64,000 nucleotides of DNA. Source: Leptospira bourretii. GTDB taxonomy: Bacteria; Spirochaetota; Leptospiria; Leptospirales; Leptospiraceae. Position 1 is the stretch's first letter, and every line of letters starts with the position of its first letter. The stretch lies in assembly GCF_004770145.1 (NCBI RefSeq), contig NZ_RQFW01000019.1, positions 248,001 through 312,000 of the forward strand, read 5' to 3'. Under the pieces are notes generated by a model, which saw only the letters and a program-made list of their open reading frames with translations, was not told the origin of the DNA and searched no databases. A program made the position numbers and the translations under genes. Below are positions 31,889 through 46,331 of the stretch, piece by piece.

Positions 31889-33817
31889 TTACTCCTTTAA
31901 AACTGCATGAAATTCATAGGTAAAAGCAGTCCTTTCCCAAGAAATGCCAATCCCTTTGGTCATGTTTCTAAGAGCCCCTGAAAAGCCAAGCAGGTTTTGG
32001 GCCGGTGCATTGGCTTTTAAGTGACTCTTCCCTGCCACAGCTTCCCAGATGGAGACCACCTTGGCGTTTCTGCGACTTAGATCAGAAAGAACTACACCCA
32101 AATGGTCTGCGTCCACCATCACTTCTACTTCCGTGAGGGGTCCGACCAAATACGTGTTGGATGGAAACAATTCCTTTACGCCTGCCAGTATCGCTACTTT
32201 CAAAAGCGTCAAAGTGGTTTGCAAATCTCCCTCGGGAATCTCATAAGAGAGAACACGAAGTCTGAGACCAACAATTTCCTCACCGTAAAACCCGTGTAAG
32301 CAGGCTTCCAGAAAGGATGTTTCTATCGAATTTTTTACTTCTTCCGGAAGACTTACCTCGAAGGCAATATGCTTCGAAAAATCGGCAGTATCTTCCAGGA
32401 CTGCGATGAGCGCGCCGCTTGACTTTTGGTCTTCAAAGGCACGATGCTCTAGGGCAACCTTATGAGACATTTTTTTAAGATGCTCTAATTTGGCAATGTT
32501 TATCGAACTAAAGTTCAGTTTTTTTTCAGTTCTTTCCTGAATTCTGCGAATTCCGATCTCGAGATGAAGTTCCCCTCTTCCTAATAGTACCAATTGTCCG
32601 GTATCGTCCTTCTTTTCTAGGCAGTATCCAGGATCTTCCCAAACTAACTCTTCGAGGCGACATAACCAAAATTCTTTTTCGGAAGAATGTTCCGGCTCGA
32701 GAACAATGGAGAAAGGACTGGGGACTCGATCCGAAGATTTGGTTTCCAGATCATTCAGAAGTTCGTTCGCAAGCGATACGGAACTTCCGGGAAATAAAAG
32801 TAGATCCGGGTGGTCTTTTAAAAATACAAGTTTACCCTTCTCCAGGCTTGTGGCCTCTTCCCTGGTTTCCGGATCGATAAAGTGAAAAGATGGCTCCGGA
32901 TGATCTTTGGACGGGGACTTCCCGCTCTCGACCTTGTTTTTTCCCAGACTTTGGATCGCCGATTTGTTTTTCTCTTCGGTAGGATAGACGACGGCATACC
33001 GACCGAGTTCTTCGTCCGTTCGTCTGGAAAGCACGAGTAACGGGAGACCAGATCCAAGTTCCTCTGGTGGATTTTTTGGCTCTGTCCACGCCACTAAATC
33101 CAAAAGTTCCCGAACCCCTTCCCCAGTTTTGGCCGATCCTCCATAAACAGGATAGAGTTTCCCGGAACCAGGCCCACTTCGAAGTCCTATCATAGAATAA
33201 TCGGTTTGGCCAGAGGGATCATTCCAAGAAGAAAGAAGGAGCTCATCATTCCAAGCCATCAGTTCTTCTTTTACCGTTTTTGGAAAACGAGAGGGGGATC
33301 GCAGGTAGTATTCCCACTTTCCCTCTGGATCCTTCTGAAAAAGAGAAACAGGAACCCCGTCCAGAATCTCTTCGAGAGAGACCAAAGTGTCCAAATACTC
33401 TTCATCAAACCGGTCGAGTTTATTGATAAAGAAAACCATAGGCACACTGGCCTTCCGTAGTTCTTCAATCACAAGGCGGGCTTGTGATTGCACCACAGTC
33501 CCTGCCTCCAAAACCACAATAGCAGTTTCCATGGCAGGCAGAAGGTCTGTGACTTGGTTTCGAAAATCAATATGACCAGGTGTATCGACTAGTTGGATCG
33601 CAAACTCACCAAATGTTGTTTTCCAGGGAATGGTATGAAAGGTGGTGCGAATGGAAATTCCCCGCTCAATTTCTTCCTGTAAAGAATCGGATTCGGTATT
33701 TCCATCTTCAATGGATCCTACTGCCGAAATTATCCCAGCCTCGAATAAGATCCGTTCGGTGAGTGTGGTTTTACCCGAATCAATATGCGCGAAAATTCCA
33801 ACAGTTCGGTATTTCAT
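31889..33817 (-). CDS. EF-G-family GTPase of ribosomal-protection (TetM-like) type in the fusA position
   Basis: Translational GTPase of 642 residues, the length of TetM/TetO ribosomal-protection proteins and shorter than canonical EF-G (~690-700). G1 AHIDSGKTTLTERIL (10-24), switch I region GSIEDGNTESDSLQEEIERG then GISIRTT, G3 LVDTPGHIDF (77-85) with catalytic His82, G4 INKLDR (131-136), domain III LGRGELHLEIGIRRI, and an EF-G-like domain IV/V C-terminus. GS(V/I)xxGxTxxD followed by (E)RGI(S/T)I and the VQ(S/A)Q(A/T)R segment resemble TetM more than EF-G. It sits between rpsG and tuf, where fusA normally lies, but behind a terminator and with no clear ribosome binding site. It may recycle or protect ribosomes; a true EF-G is expected elsewhere. 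Confidence 0.85.
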   Translation of the reverse strand: MKYRTVGIFAHIDSGKTTLTERILFEAGIISAVGSIEDGNTESDSLQEEIERGISIRTTFHTIPWKTTFGEFAIQLVDTPGHIDFRNQVTDLLPAMETAIVVLEAGTVVQSQARLVIEELRKASVPMVFFINKLDRFDEEYLDTLVSLEEILDGVPVSLFQKDPEGKWEYYLRSPSRFPKTVKEELMAWNDELLLSSWNDPSGQTDYSMIGLRSGPGSGKLYPVYGGSAKTGEGVRELLDLVAWTEPKNPPEELGSGLPLLVLSRRTDEELGRYAVVYPTEEKNKSAIQSLGKNKVESGKSPSKDHPEPSFHFIDPETREEATSLEKGKLVFLKDHPDLLLFPGSSVSLANELLNDLETKSSDRVPSPFSIVLEPEHSSEKEFWLCRLEELVWEDPGYCLEKKDDTGQLVLLGRGELHLEIGIRRIQERTEKKLNFSSINIAKLEHLKKMSHKVALEHRAFEDQKSSGALIAVLEDTADFSKHIAFEVSLPEEVKNSIETSFLEACLHGFYGEEIVGLRLRVLSYEIPEGDLQTTLTLLKVAILAGVKELFPSNTYLVGPLTEVEVMVDADHLGVVLSDLSRRNAKVVSIWEAVAGKSHLKANAPAQNLLGFSGALRNMTKGIGISWERTAFTYEFHAVLKE

Positions 33818-33833
33818 AAATTTGGTGCTTTAA

Positions 33834-33862
33834 AATAAAAAAGCCAGGTTTCCACCTGGCTT
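33834..33862 (-). terminator. Intrinsic terminator between rpsG and the EF-G-like gene
   Basis: Minus strand: stem AAGCCAGGT/ACCTGGCTT (9 bp) with a four-base loop, followed by a T-run (TTTTTTATTTTA). It would end or reduce transcription from rpsL-rpsG before the downstream GTPase and tuf. Confidence 0.88.
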
Positions 33863-33890
33863 GTCAATGTTTGGAATCGAATGGATGAGA

Positions 33891-34364
33891 CTACCAGCGG
33901 TAGTGGGAGAAAGCCTTGTTGGCGTCTGCCATCTTTCTGATGTCTTCTTTCTTCTTGATTGCAGATCCAGTTCCTTTTTGAGCTTCCATGAATTCTGCAG
34001 CCAATTTATTCTTCATTGATTTTTCGTTTCTTCCACGGCTATATTTGATAAGCCAGCGGATTCCAAGAGCGAGACGCCTTTCTGGACGAACTTCGATTGG
34101 AACTTGGTAAGTAACCCCACCCACACGACGAGATTTTACTTCCACTTGTGGTTTCGCATTTTCCAAAGCTTCTTGGAAAACAGCAAACGGGTCTTGCCCA
34201 GTTTTTTTAGCAATTACTTCTAACGCATCGTAGAACACGGATTCAGCGACACTTTTTTTACCATCTACCATTAGGCAGTTGATAAACTTAGAAATCACTT
34301 TGTCATTGTATTTAGGATCGCCTTCGATGTGGCGTGGTTCAACTTTTCCTCTTCTTCTAGACAT
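33891..34364 (-). CDS. rpsG: 30S ribosomal protein S7
   Basis: Head-assembly 16S rRNA binder that lines the E site, 157 residues. MSRRRGKVEPRHIEGDPKYN at the N-terminus; VEVKSRRVGGVTYQVPIEVR and SMKNKLAAEFMEAQKGTGSA. It starts 15 bases after rpsL. Confidence 0.98.
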   Translation of the reverse strand: MSRRRGKVEPRHIEGDPKYNDKVISKFINCLMVDGKKSVAESVFYDALEVIAKKTGQDPFAVFQEALENAKPQVEVKSRRVGGVTYQVPIEVRPERRLALGIRWLIKYSRGRNEKSMKNKLAAEFMEAQKGTGSAIKKKEDIRKMADANKAFSHYRW

Positions 34365-34379
34365 ATACCCTTTCTCCGA

Positions 34380-34754
34380 TTACGCTTTAGGACGCTTAGC
34401 GCCGTATTTAGAACGTCCTTTACGACGTTTGTCCACACCGAGTGTATCCAGTGTTCCACGAATGATATGATAACGAACCCCTGGTAAGTCTTTTACCCTT
34501 CCCCCACGGATAAGAACCACGTTGTGTTCTTGGAGGTTATGGCCTTCACCAGGAATATAAGCAGTCACTTCAATTCCAGTAGTGAGGCGAACCCTTGCTA
34601 CTTTACGAAGAGCTGAGTTCGGTTTTTTAGGAGTAAAGGTCATTACCCTTGTGCAAACCCCACGTCTTTGTGGGCATGCTTTTAGGGCAGGAGATTTAGT
34701 TCTTTTCTTTTGGTCTTCTCTTCCAATGCGGATGAGCTGGTTAATTGTAGGCAT
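34380..34754 (-). CDS. rpsL: 30S ribosomal protein S12
   Basis: Decoding-centre protein, 124 residues. [20 protein letters not shown], then [20 protein letters not shown] with the wild-type Lys of the streptomycin site (TPKKPN), and [20 protein letters not shown]. First gene after rpoC, preceded by a 140-base leader with repeated GGGACA-type segments. Confidence 0.98.
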   Translation of the reverse strand: MPTINQLIRIGREDQKKRTKSPALKACPQRRGVCTRVMTFTPKKPNSALRKVARVRLTTGIEVTAYIPGEGHNLQEHNVVLIRGGRVKDLPGVRYHIIRGTLDTLGVDKRRKGRSKYGAKRPKA

Positions 34755-34783
34755 TCGATTCCTTCTTCTACTTCTCTGTCTTT

Positions 34784-34885
34784 AAAAAAATAATGACGTT
34801 TTCGTCCAAAATTCCAGATGGGGACATTTTGTAAACGAAAACATGATTTTGTCCCCAGAAACTCTTACGAATTTGCTAGGGACAA
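34784..34885 (-). promoter_or_regulatory. rpoC-rpsL intergenic RNA with three mutually pairing segments
   Basis: In the minus-strand RNA three segments follow in order: A UUGUCCC (34885-34879), B GGGGACAA (34856-34849) and C UGUCCCC (34826-34820). B can pair with A (7 bp) or with C (7 bp), each with a loop of about 22 bases, so the two hairpins exclude one another. Next comes a small hairpin GACG-AAAA... closed by CGUC (34806-34795) and a U-run (34790-34784). The layout resembles an attenuator in front of rpsL. The pairing is seen directly; regulation is inference. Confidence 0.5.
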
Positions 34886-34894
34886 GGTTTGGGT

Positions 34895-39196
<4,302 letters not shown>

Positions 39197-39210
39197 ACTT
39201 TTTCCCTTCC

Positions 39211-42200
39211 CTAAACGTTTTCAATGGTCTCGAATTTGATTTTCTTTTTGTTTTTCGAGAATTCATCTTCGTAATCAGAGATATCCACTTCCAATCCTTC
39301 GGAGTCTTTGATGATGATATCAAGAGCAAGACCACGGAGTTCTTGTACAAGAACGTTGAATGATTCTGGAATTCCCGGTTTGATCGAATGAATTCCTTTT
39401 ACGATCGCTTCGTAAATTCTTGCACGTCCAAGCATGTCATCTGACTTGATGGTGAGTAACTCTTGTAAGGTGTGTGATGCACCATAAGCCTCAAGAGCCC
39501 AAACTTCCATCTCCCCGAGCCTCTGTCCCCCGAACTGCGCTTTACCACCGAGTGGTTGTTGCGTTACGAGTGAGTATGGTCCAGTGGATCTTGCGTGGAT
39601 TTTGTCATCCACCAAGTGAGCCAGTTTCAACATGTAAATGTATCCGCAGAAGACTTGGTTGATGAATTTTTCTCCCGTTCTTCCGTCGTATAACTGAAAT
39701 TTGCTGTTTTCCGGTAATCCCGCTTTTTTGCAGAATTCATGAACGTCACCTTCGGTGGCACCATCAAACACAGGAGTTTCAAAATTGATTCCTAGTTTTT
39801 TGGCAGCGAAACCAAGTTGTGTTTCAAAAATCTGACCGAGGTTCATACGTGAAGGAACACCTAACGGGTTGAGTACGATATCAACAGGAGATCCATCTTC
39901 CATGTATGGCATATCTTCTTGTGCCATCACACGTGCAACAACCCCTTTGTTTCCGTGACGACCCGCCATCTTATCACCCACGAGGAGTTTCCGTTTGCGA
40001 GCCACATACACTTTCACCATTTCTTCCACGCCAGCAGCGAGTTCGTCGCCTGTTTCACGGGAATAACGTTTGATATCGATCACAGTTCCTTCAAAACCGT
40101 TTGGCATACGAAGAGAGGAATCTCTTACTTCTTTTGCCTTCTCTCCAAAAATGGAGTGTAATAGTTTGTATTCTGGAGTGAGGTCGGTTTCTCCTTTAGG
40201 AGTGACCATACCGACAAGGATGTCCCCTGGTTTCACTTCCGCACCCACACGGATCACACCAGACTCATCCAAATCACGGAACGCTTTGTCCGAAAGGTTT
40301 GGAATGTCACGAGTGATTTGTTCTTGTCCAAGTTTCGTTTCCCGAGCTTGGATTTCGAATTCTTCAATGTGGATCGAAGAGAAAACATCGTCTTTAATGA
40401 TTCGTTCCGAGATTAGAATCGCATCCTCAAAGTTGTAACCTTCCCAAGGCATAAATGCCACAAGAACGTTACGGCCAAGTGCCAAATAACCAGCGTCAGT
40501 GGATGGTCCATTGGCAAGAACAGTTCCTTTTTGGAGGATTTGTCCAAACTCACCGTATTTTTCGCCTTTGATGATTTGTCCCGCTACTGGGGCACCAATT
40601 CCTAAGTCTTGGCCTTCTTTCACAACCGCAACGTATTGCACATCTTCCGAATGGAAAAGTTCATGGGTTTCTTTTTCTCCGTTAGGAGAAGTAATCTCCA
40701 CACGTTCTTTGGAAACCTTACCTACTTTACCACCAGTCGTCGTATGCAACATGGAAACGTTTGGTTTTTGGTTAAAACAAGTTCCTTGGTTGGTTTTTTT
40801 GAATTTAATGAGTGGGTAATGGACAATCTCTTTGGATTGGTCTTCTTTGATCCAAACACCTGTGGCATCCACTTTCGAAACCACACCATCTTTTTTGGCA
40901 ACAATACAAACACCTGCGTCATAAGCCGCACGAGCTTCCATACCAGTTCCCACAAAAGGAGCTTCTTCTGTTAAAAGAGGAACCGCTTGGCGTTGCATGT
41001 TCGAACCCATAAGAGCGCGGTTCGCATCATCATGTTCTAAGAACGGAATGAGTGCTGTGGAAACCGATACAACTTGCAAAGGAGCCAGATCCATATATTG
41101 AATCTCAGATGGACTACGGAAAGGGAAATCCCCTCTATGGCGAGTGGAAATGAGTTTAGAAGTAAATTCTCCCTTATCATCCACAGTCGAATTGGACTGT
41201 GCCATGTAGTGGTATTCTTCTTTGTCAGCAGTGAGATACTCTACTTGTTTTTGGACTTTTCCATTTTTTACGAGACGGTATGGAGTTTCAATAAACCCAT
41301 AATCGTTGACCCTGGCAAAACTGGACATGGAAAGAATGAGACCAATGTTTGGACCTTCCGGTGTTTCAATCGGGCACATACGACCGTAGTGAGAATAATG
41401 AACGTCACGAACCTCGAAACCTGCTCTATCACGAGAGAGACCACCAGGTCCAAGAGCGTTTAACCTACGTTTGTGGGTAAGTTCTGCCAGTGGATTGGTT
41501 TGGTCCATAAACTGAGAAAGTTGCGAAGACCCAAAAAACTCATTGATCACCGCAGTGATTGGTTTGATGGAAATAAGAAGCTGCGGAGTTTGTTGTTCCG
41601 GCTCCTGTACTGTCATTCTTTCTTTGATCACTCGTTCGACTCGAGAGAATCCCAGTTTCAATTGGTTTGCAATAAGCTCTCCGACAGAACGGATCCTTCT
41701 GTTTCCTAAGTGGTCAATATCATCCGGATAGTAGTTTTCTGCTTCCGACATAAGCATCACAAGGTAACGAACGGTTTCGATGATATCTTGTTTTCTTAAA
41801 ACTCGGTCTTCTGCTTTTGAAAATTCTTTTGGATTGTTGAATTCAAATTTACTGTTGATTTTGTAACGACCCACAACACCTAAATCAAAAGTTTTAGGTG
41901 AGAAAAAGAGGCGTTTCAGTTCTGCTTCTGCGTTTTCAATCGTAGAAGGTTCGCCGGGACGCATGATCGTGTGAAATTTTTTGACAGCATCTTCGTAGTC
42001 GTTCACACCATCTTTTTCTAAACAGTTGATAAGAACTGGGTTGTCCTTTCCTTTCGGAAATTCAATAACATCCACATCTTTTACCTTCATTTCACGAAGG
42101 ATGGAGATATTGTCCTCATTGATTTTGGATCCGGCATCGAGCATTACCTCGCCCGTTTCCATGTTGATGATATCAGCGATGGTTCGGCGGCCAATCAACC

Positions 42201-42897
42201 GTTTGAGGTCCTTTGGATTGGCACCAGCAATCTTCATTTTGGAAGATCCGTAGAATAAACGAAGCACTTCTTCGTTCGTTCCCATACCCATTGCTTTGAC
42301 AAGAAGGGTTGCCGGGAATTTTTTCTTACGGTCGATTTTGGCAACGAGGATTCCCTTGTTGTCCATCTCGAATTCCAACCAAGAACCTCGGTAAGGAATG
42401 ACCCGCGCCGAGAAAGTATCTCTTACTTGGTCATAAGAAAAGAAAATACCAGGTGATCTATGCAACTGGCTCACCACTACCCTTTCCGCACCATTGATGA
42501 TGAAAGTTCCGTGGTCTGTCATCACAGGAAGGTCCCCCATGTAGACAACTTGTTCCCGAATCTCTCCGGTGTCTTTGATGATGAGGCGAATGACTGCCTT
42601 TAATGGAACTGCAAAGGAAGAATCAGTGTCCTTGCATTCTTGAGGATCGCGTTTTGGCTCTCCCAAGATATAATGGCCATATTCCATGACCATATCGTTG
42701 TTTGGTGATTCGATTGGGAAGGATTCACGAAATACCGCTTCCAACCCCTGGTTCAAACGTTTCGTCGGATCTTTCACTTCCGACTGGAGAAACCAATCAA
42801 AGGATTTTTTTTGTACGTAGATAAGATTAGGAAGTAAATTGAGGTCGGTAATTTTACCGAAATTTACCCGGTTTCTAATTTGCATTCGGGTATGCAT
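39211..42897 (-). CDS. rpoB: RNA polymerase beta subunit, rifampicin-site Asn
   Basis: Catalytic core subunit, 1228 residues. The rifampicin region reads [20 protein letters not shown] then [12 protein letters not shown]: Asn480 replaces the residue equal to E. coli Ser531, while Asp516 and His526 equivalents are kept. Also seen are [20 protein letters not shown], the [17 protein letters not shown] motif and the C-terminal [20 protein letters not shown]. The start is an ATG at 42897; Met5 is an alternative. A hairpin with U-run lies between rplL and this gene. Confidence 0.98.
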   Translation of the reverse strand: MHTRMQIRNRVNFGKITDLNLLPNLIYVQKKSFDWFLQSEVKDPTKRLNQGLEAVFRESFPIESPNNDMVMEYGHYILGEPKRDPQECKDTDSSFAVPLKAVIRLIIKDTGEIREQVVYMGDLPVMTDHGTFIINGAERVVVSQLHRSPGIFFSYDQVRDTFSARVIPYRGSWLEFEMDNKGILVAKIDRKKKFPATLLVKAMGMGTNEEVLRLFYGSSKMKIAGANPKDLKRLIGRRTIADIINMETGEVMLDAGSKINEDNISILREMKVKDVDVIEFPKGKDNPVLINCLEKDGVNDYEDAVKKFHTIMRPGEPSTIENAEAELKRLFFSPKTFDLGVVGRYKINSKFEFNNPKEFSKAEDRVLRKQDIIETVRYLVMLMSEAENYYPDDIDHLGNRRIRSVGELIANQLKLGFSRVERVIKERMTVQEPEQQTPQLLISIKPITAVINEFFGSSQLSQFMDQTNPLAELTHKRRLNALGPGGLSRDRAGFEVRDVHYSHYGRMCPIETPEGPNIGLILSMSSFARVNDYGFIETPYRLVKNGKVQKQVEYLTADKEEYHYMAQSNSTVDDKGEFTSKLISTRHRGDFPFRSPSEIQYMDLAPLQVVSVSTALIPFLEHDDANRALMGSNMQRQAVPLLTEEAPFVGTGMEARAAYDAGVCIVAKKDGVVSKVDATGVWIKEDQSKEIVHYPLIKFKKTNQGTCFNQKPNVSMLHTTTGGKVGKVSKERVEITSPNGEKETHELFHSEDVQYVAVVKEGQDLGIGAPVAGQIIKGEKYGEFGQILQKGTVLANGPSTDAGYLALGRNVLVAFMPWEGYNFEDAILISERIIKDDVFSSIHIEEFEIQARETKLGQEQITRDIPNLSDKAFRDLDESGVIRVGAEVKPGDILVGMVTPKGETDLTPEYKLLHSIFGEKAKEVRDSSLRMPNGFEGTVIDIKRYSRETGDELAAGVEEMVKVYVARKRKLLVGDKMAGRHGNKGVVARVMAQEDMPYMEDGSPVDIVLNPLGVPSRMNLGQIFETQLGFAAKKLGINFETPVFDGATEGDVHEFCKKAGLPENSKFQLYDGRTGEKFINQVFCGYIYMLKLAHLVDDKIHARSTGPYSLVTQQPLGGKAQFGGQRLGEMEVWALEAYGASHTLQELLTIKSDDMLGRARIYEAIVKGIHSIKPGIPESFNVLVQELRGLALDIIIKDSEGLEVDISDYEDEFSKNKKKIKFETIENV

Positions 42898-42945
42898 GGA
42901 ATACTCTCCCTAGAGACAACAAAATAATAGATGGTATGATAAACG

Positions 42946-42985
42946 AAAAAATAGAGGTGGGGACGCCTACGGCCTCCCTGCCTCT
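42946..42985 (-). terminator. Attenuator-like hairpin between rplL and rpoB
   Basis: Minus strand: arms AGAGG...CCTCT (42985-42981 and 42957-42953) with inner GGG/CCC pairs form an interrupted GC-rich stem, followed by ATTTTTTC. It resembles an intrinsic terminator placed where many bacteria partly terminate so that L7/L12 is made in excess of beta. Function inferred by position. Confidence 0.7.
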
Positions 42986-43022
42986 AAGTTTTTGAAGACT
43001 GGGTTTAAAAATTGGCAACCGA

Positions 43023-43406
43023 TTAACCGGCAGCAGCAACTTCTACTTGAGCCCCAACACCTTCGAGTTTTTTCTTAATATCAGCAGCTTCGTCTTTAGA
43101 AACCCCTTCTTTCACTGATTTTCCACCAGCTTCTACAAGAGTTTTCGCATCTGCTAATCCAAGACCAGTGATTTCGCGAACGAGTTTAATAACGTCGATC
43201 TTTTTGTCACCGTGTGCTTTCAAGATTACATTGAAAGTTGCCGGCTCTTCAGCAGCAGCTGCGCCACCACCTGCACCCGCAACAGCCGCTACCGCAACTG
43301 GTGCAGCAGCAGAAATCCCGAATTTGTCCTCCATCTTTTTCACTAGATCAGCTGCCTGAACTAATGTAAGACTTCCAATTTGTTCTAATAGCGCGTCAAC
43401 AGACAT
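43023..43406 (-). CDS. rplL: 50S ribosomal protein L7/L12
   Basis: Stalk protein that recruits translational GTPases, 127 residues. N-terminal dimer domain (1-30), Ala/Gly-rich hinge [18 protein letters not shown], and C-terminal domain with [20 protein letters not shown] and [20 protein letters not shown]. It follows rplJ. Confidence 0.98.
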   Translation of the reverse strand: MSVDALLEQIGSLTLVQAADLVKKMEDKFGISAAAPVAVAAVAGAGGGAAAAEEPATFNVILKAHGDKKIDVIKLVREITGLGLADAKTLVEAGGKSVKEGVSKDEAADIKKKLEGVGAQVEVAAAG

Positions 43407-43442
43407 CCTATATTCTCCTTATCCTACTAATCACTATGATTA

Positions 43443-43976
43443 CTAATTGCCGTTTTTCTCGGCTACAGCATTGATGGCGCGAGCCAATGATGCCATGATT
43501 TGATTGATTCCAGAAGCAATTTGCGTTGCAGGAGCATTGATCCCACGAGCCACTTGCGCAAGAAGTTCTTGTTTGGACGGAAGTCCAGCAATCGCCTCTA
43601 CTCCGGATTTACCCAAAACTTCCCCGTCCATATAGCCGGTTCTAATTTCGAGTTCCTTCTTATCTTTTGCAAAGTCCTTACAAACTTTTGCTACTGCTGG
43701 AAGTGCATCCAGAGAGAAAATCGCTGCAAGAGGGCCTTTGTAAACATCCCCAAAATCAATGGAGTTGTTTTTATGTTCAGAAGACTCTTTTAATGCACGG
43801 AGAAAAAGGTTGTTTTTGATTACCTTCATCTCCGATCCTTCTTTGCGAAGTTTCGCACGAAGGTTGGACATATCTTCAACAGTTAAACCGCTGTAAGATG
43901 CTAAAATAAAGTTTGGTCGTTTTTCCAAACGAGTTTTTAATTCTGCTACTGCTTCAATTTTAGATGGATTTGCCAT
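43443..43976 (-). CDS. rplJ: 50S ribosomal protein L10
   Basis: Stalk base that binds L12 dimers, 177 residues. Contains [53 protein letters not shown] and a C-terminal helix for L12 binding ([18 protein letters not shown]). Only 12 bases separate it from rplA, leaving no room for a classical L10 leader in the intergenic space. Confidence 0.97.
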   Translation of the reverse strand: MANPSKIEAVAELKTRLEKRPNFILASYSGLTVEDMSNLRAKLRKEGSEMKVIKNNLFLRALKESSEHKNNSIDFGDVYKGPLAAIFSLDALPAVAKVCKDFAKDKKELEIRTGYMDGEVLGKSGVEAIAGLPSKQELLAQVARGINAPATQIASGINQIMASLARAINAVAEKNGN

Positions 43977-43988
43977 TGTTCTTACTCG

Positions 43989-44681
43989 TTATATGTTCGC
44001 GTTTACTAGTTCTTTTACATCGACTTTTACGCCGATTCCCATAGTTGCCGCAACAGAGAAAGACTTGAGGTAATCACCCTTCGCATCAGAAGGTTTGTCT
44101 TTCATAAGAGCTGCAACAACAGCATTGATGTTATCAGAAAGTTTATCATCAGAGAAGGAACATTTTCCAACACCTAAGTGAACCACTCCCCCTTTGTCAG
44201 GTCGGTATTCAATTCGGCCGGCTTTCAGTTCTTTTACGGCTTTAGAAACATCTGTAGTTACTGTTCCTGCTTTTGGTTTTGGCATAAGGCCTTTACGACC
44301 AAGAACTGGACCAAGTTTACCAACTTCCTTCATCATATCAGGAGTTGCCACACAAGCGTCAAAGTCAGTCCATCCACCAGAAACTTTTTCGATTAAGTCC
44401 ATATCACCTACAAAGTCAGCACCGGCTTCCTTCGCTTCGTTTTGTTTGTCTCCTTTGCAGAAAACCAAAACTTTGATTGTTTTTCCAGTTCCGTGTGGAA
44501 GAGAGATAGTCCCTCTTACGTTTTGGAGAGACTTATAATTGATTTTAGTCGAAATCTCTAATGTTCCGTCAAATTTGGAAAAACTAGTAGCTTTTGCCAA
44601 ACCGACTGCTTCACCAAGGGTATAAGCCTTTGTGCGATCGACTTTCTCTTTGAGTTGGATATATTTTTTGCCGCGTTTCAT
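43989..44681 (-). CDS. rplA: 50S ribosomal protein L1
   Basis: Mobile L1-stalk protein that moves deacylated tRNA; autoregulator of rplKA in other bacteria. 230 residues: GTISLPHGTGKTIKVLVFCK, GPVLGRKGLMPKPKAGTVTT and GRIEYRPDKGGVVHLGVGK are diagnostic. Confidence 0.98.
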   Translation of the reverse strand: MKRGKKYIQLKEKVDRTKAYTLGEAVGLAKATSFSKFDGTLEISTKINYKSLQNVRGTISLPHGTGKTIKVLVFCKGDKQNEAKEAGADFVGDMDLIEKVSGGWTDFDACVATPDMMKEVGKLGPVLGRKGLMPKPKAGTVTTDVSKAVKELKAGRIEYRPDKGGVVHLGVGKCSFSDDKLSDNINAVVAALMKDKPSDAKGDYLKSFSVAATMGIGVKVDVKELVNANI

Positions 44682-44706
44682 GACTTCGGTTCCCGTTTCC
44701 TAATGA

Positions 44707-45132
44707 TTACTCGACGTTTACACCCATGGAACGACAAGTTCCAGCAATGATCTTAATTGCTGCTTCCATATCGTTCGCATTGAGGTCTTCCATCTTAGTT
44801 TTTGCAATTTCTTCTAGTTGTGCTCTTTTGATTGTTCCCACTTTTACAGTGTGGGGAGTGGCAGATCCACCCTGAAGCCCAAGCGCCTTCATCACAAGAA
44901 GAGCTGCTGGAGGAGATTTCGTTACGAATGTAAAACTTCTGTCAGAATAAACAGTGATGACCACTGGGAGTTTGAGTCCCATTTGGTTTTTGGATCTTTC
45001 ATTGAACTGTTTACAGAATTCCATGATATTGAGTCCGGCTTGACCAAGAGCGGGACCTACTGGAGGAGCTGGGTTTGCTTTCCCTGCTTCCACTTGGAGT
45101 TTAATTTGTTTTACTACTTTCTTTGCAGCCAT
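44707..45132 (-). CDS. rplK: 50S ribosomal protein L11
   Basis: GTPase-centre protein that binds 23S rRNA near thiostrepton's site, 141 residues. [40 protein letters not shown] and the C-terminal [13 protein letters not shown] are conserved. Confidence 0.98.
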   Translation of the reverse strand: MAAKKVVKQIKLQVEAGKANPAPPVGPALGQAGLNIMEFCKQFNERSKNQMGLKLPVVITVYSDRSFTFVTKSPPAALLVMKALGLQGGSATPHTVKVGTIKRAQLEEIAKTKMEDLNANDMEAAIKIIAGTCRSMGVNVE

Positions 45133-45171
45133 CTCGTTTCAAGTTCCTTACTAAAAGTCAATCTATCAGTT

Positions 45172-45726
45172 CTATTGTTCCGATTTTACTTGGAGGTAAT
45201 CCAACTCCACAGGAGTGGATCTTCCGAAAATTTCTACACGAACGCGGAGTCTTCCCTTATCAGGAAAAATTTCATCCACAAGACCTGTGAAATTAGCAAA
45301 CGGACCATCTATAATTTTCAATGTTTCGCCCACTTTGAATAGGAAACGAGGTCTCGAAACTTCTTCCGATTCCACACTTCCCACATCGCTGAAGAGGTTT
45401 TTGATCTCATCCAGTGAAAGTGGCTCCGGACCTTTTCCTTTTCCGCCTACAAACGTAGACACGGAAGGTAAGTTCTGGATTTTAAATCGAAGGTCATCGG
45501 TCATGTTCATCTCAACGAGAACGTAACCAGGCATGAGTTTTTTCTTTGTGACCTTCTTTTTGCCGTTTTTCATTTCGGCAACTTCCATCGAAGGAATTTT
45601 TACTGAGAAGATTTGGTCTTCCAGCTTTTGTTGTTGGACCATCTTCTCAATGTTCGTCTTCACCTTATTCTCGTGACCGGAATAAGTTTGAAGCACATAC
45701 CATTTTTTATCTAAAGAATCGCCCAC
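45172..45726 (-). CDS. nusG: Transcription termination/antitermination factor NusG
   Basis: Elongation factor linking RNA polymerase to Rho or to the ribosome. From the GTG at 45726 it is 184 residues starting MGDSLDKKWYVLQTYSGHE, with the NGN core LMPGYVLVEMNM and the KOW domain VGETLKIIDGPFANFTGLVD. This start has AGG seven bases upstream and lies 8 bases after the secE stop. The longer open frame to 45870 would run across most of secE and its extra residues do not fit the family. Confidence 0.97.
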   Translation of the reverse strand: MGDSLDKKWYVLQTYSGHENKVKTNIEKMVQQQKLEDQIFSVKIPSMEVAEMKNGKKKVTKKKLMPGYVLVEMNMTDDLRFKIQNLPSVSTFVGGKGKGPEPLSLDEIKNLFSDVGSVESEEVSRPRFLFKVGETLKIIDGPFANFTGLVDEIFPDKGRLRVRVEIFGRSTPVELDYLQVKSEQ

Positions 45727-45734
45727 TTCCCTAC

Positions 45735-45923
45735 CTATGTTCCTAATGCCCAGAACCACTTTAACAGCTTCAGGAAAACAAAATCCGAAGCTGATAAAAA
45801 TAGGGAAAAGATAAATACTGTAACTAGGACTACAACGGTAGAACTCACTACCTCTTGGCGCGTTGGCCAATGTACTTTTTCAAGTTCTGCTTTACATTCC
45901 TGAATGAAACTCGTAGCTTTCAT
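45735..45923 (-). CDS. secE: Protein translocase subunit SecE
   Basis: Essential small translocon subunit, 62 residues. The amphipathic [20 protein letters not shown] is the family signature, followed by one membrane segment ([14 protein letters not shown]). It is directly upstream of nusG and downstream of tRNA-Trp; no rpmG lies between them. Confidence 0.97.
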   Translation of the reverse strand: MKATSFIQECKAELEKVHWPTRQEVVSSTVVVLVTVFIFSLFLSASDFVFLKLLKWFWALGT

Positions 45924-45964
45924 TGATCCTTGTCCTGTTCTCTAATTCTATATATTCTGCAGTC

Positions 45965-46038
<74 letters not shown>

Positions 46039-46044
46039 AAAACA

Positions 46045-46118
<74 letters not shown>

Positions 46119-46165
46119 AACGTTTCCCACCCAAGCGCGGGTTTCCAAGCGAGGCTAGGTTTTTT

Positions 46166-46195
46166 ACACTATTTTAAATGAGGCTCTTTGGTCAA
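46166..46195 (-). promoter_or_regulatory. Candidate promoter of the tRNA-Thr to rpoBC transcript
   Basis: Minus strand TTGACC (46195-46190), an 18-base spacer and TAGTGT (46171-46166), about 50 bases before tRNA-Thr. The -35 box equals the one before tRNA-Lys at 9.78 kb. The -10 match is modest. Confidence 0.4.
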
Positions 46196-46331
46196 TGGAA
46201 AATGAGTTTATTTCATAGAAATGGCAAAAAAACAGGAAAAACAATGAATTTCCCTTGAGATTTTAGTTGTGGATTTCCCGGTTCGATAATAGAACCATGT
46301 GGGATAAGTCCCCCACTTTAAGGAATGATTC

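Noticed and set aside
33891..34754. Streptomycin-resistance change in rpsL
   Set aside because: The TPKKPN segment and the rest of S12 look wild type.
45727..45870. Upstream extension of the nusG frame (48 extra codons)
   Set aside because: It runs through most of secE in another frame, lacks similarity to NusG, and a GTG with a good ribosome binding site gives the normal length.
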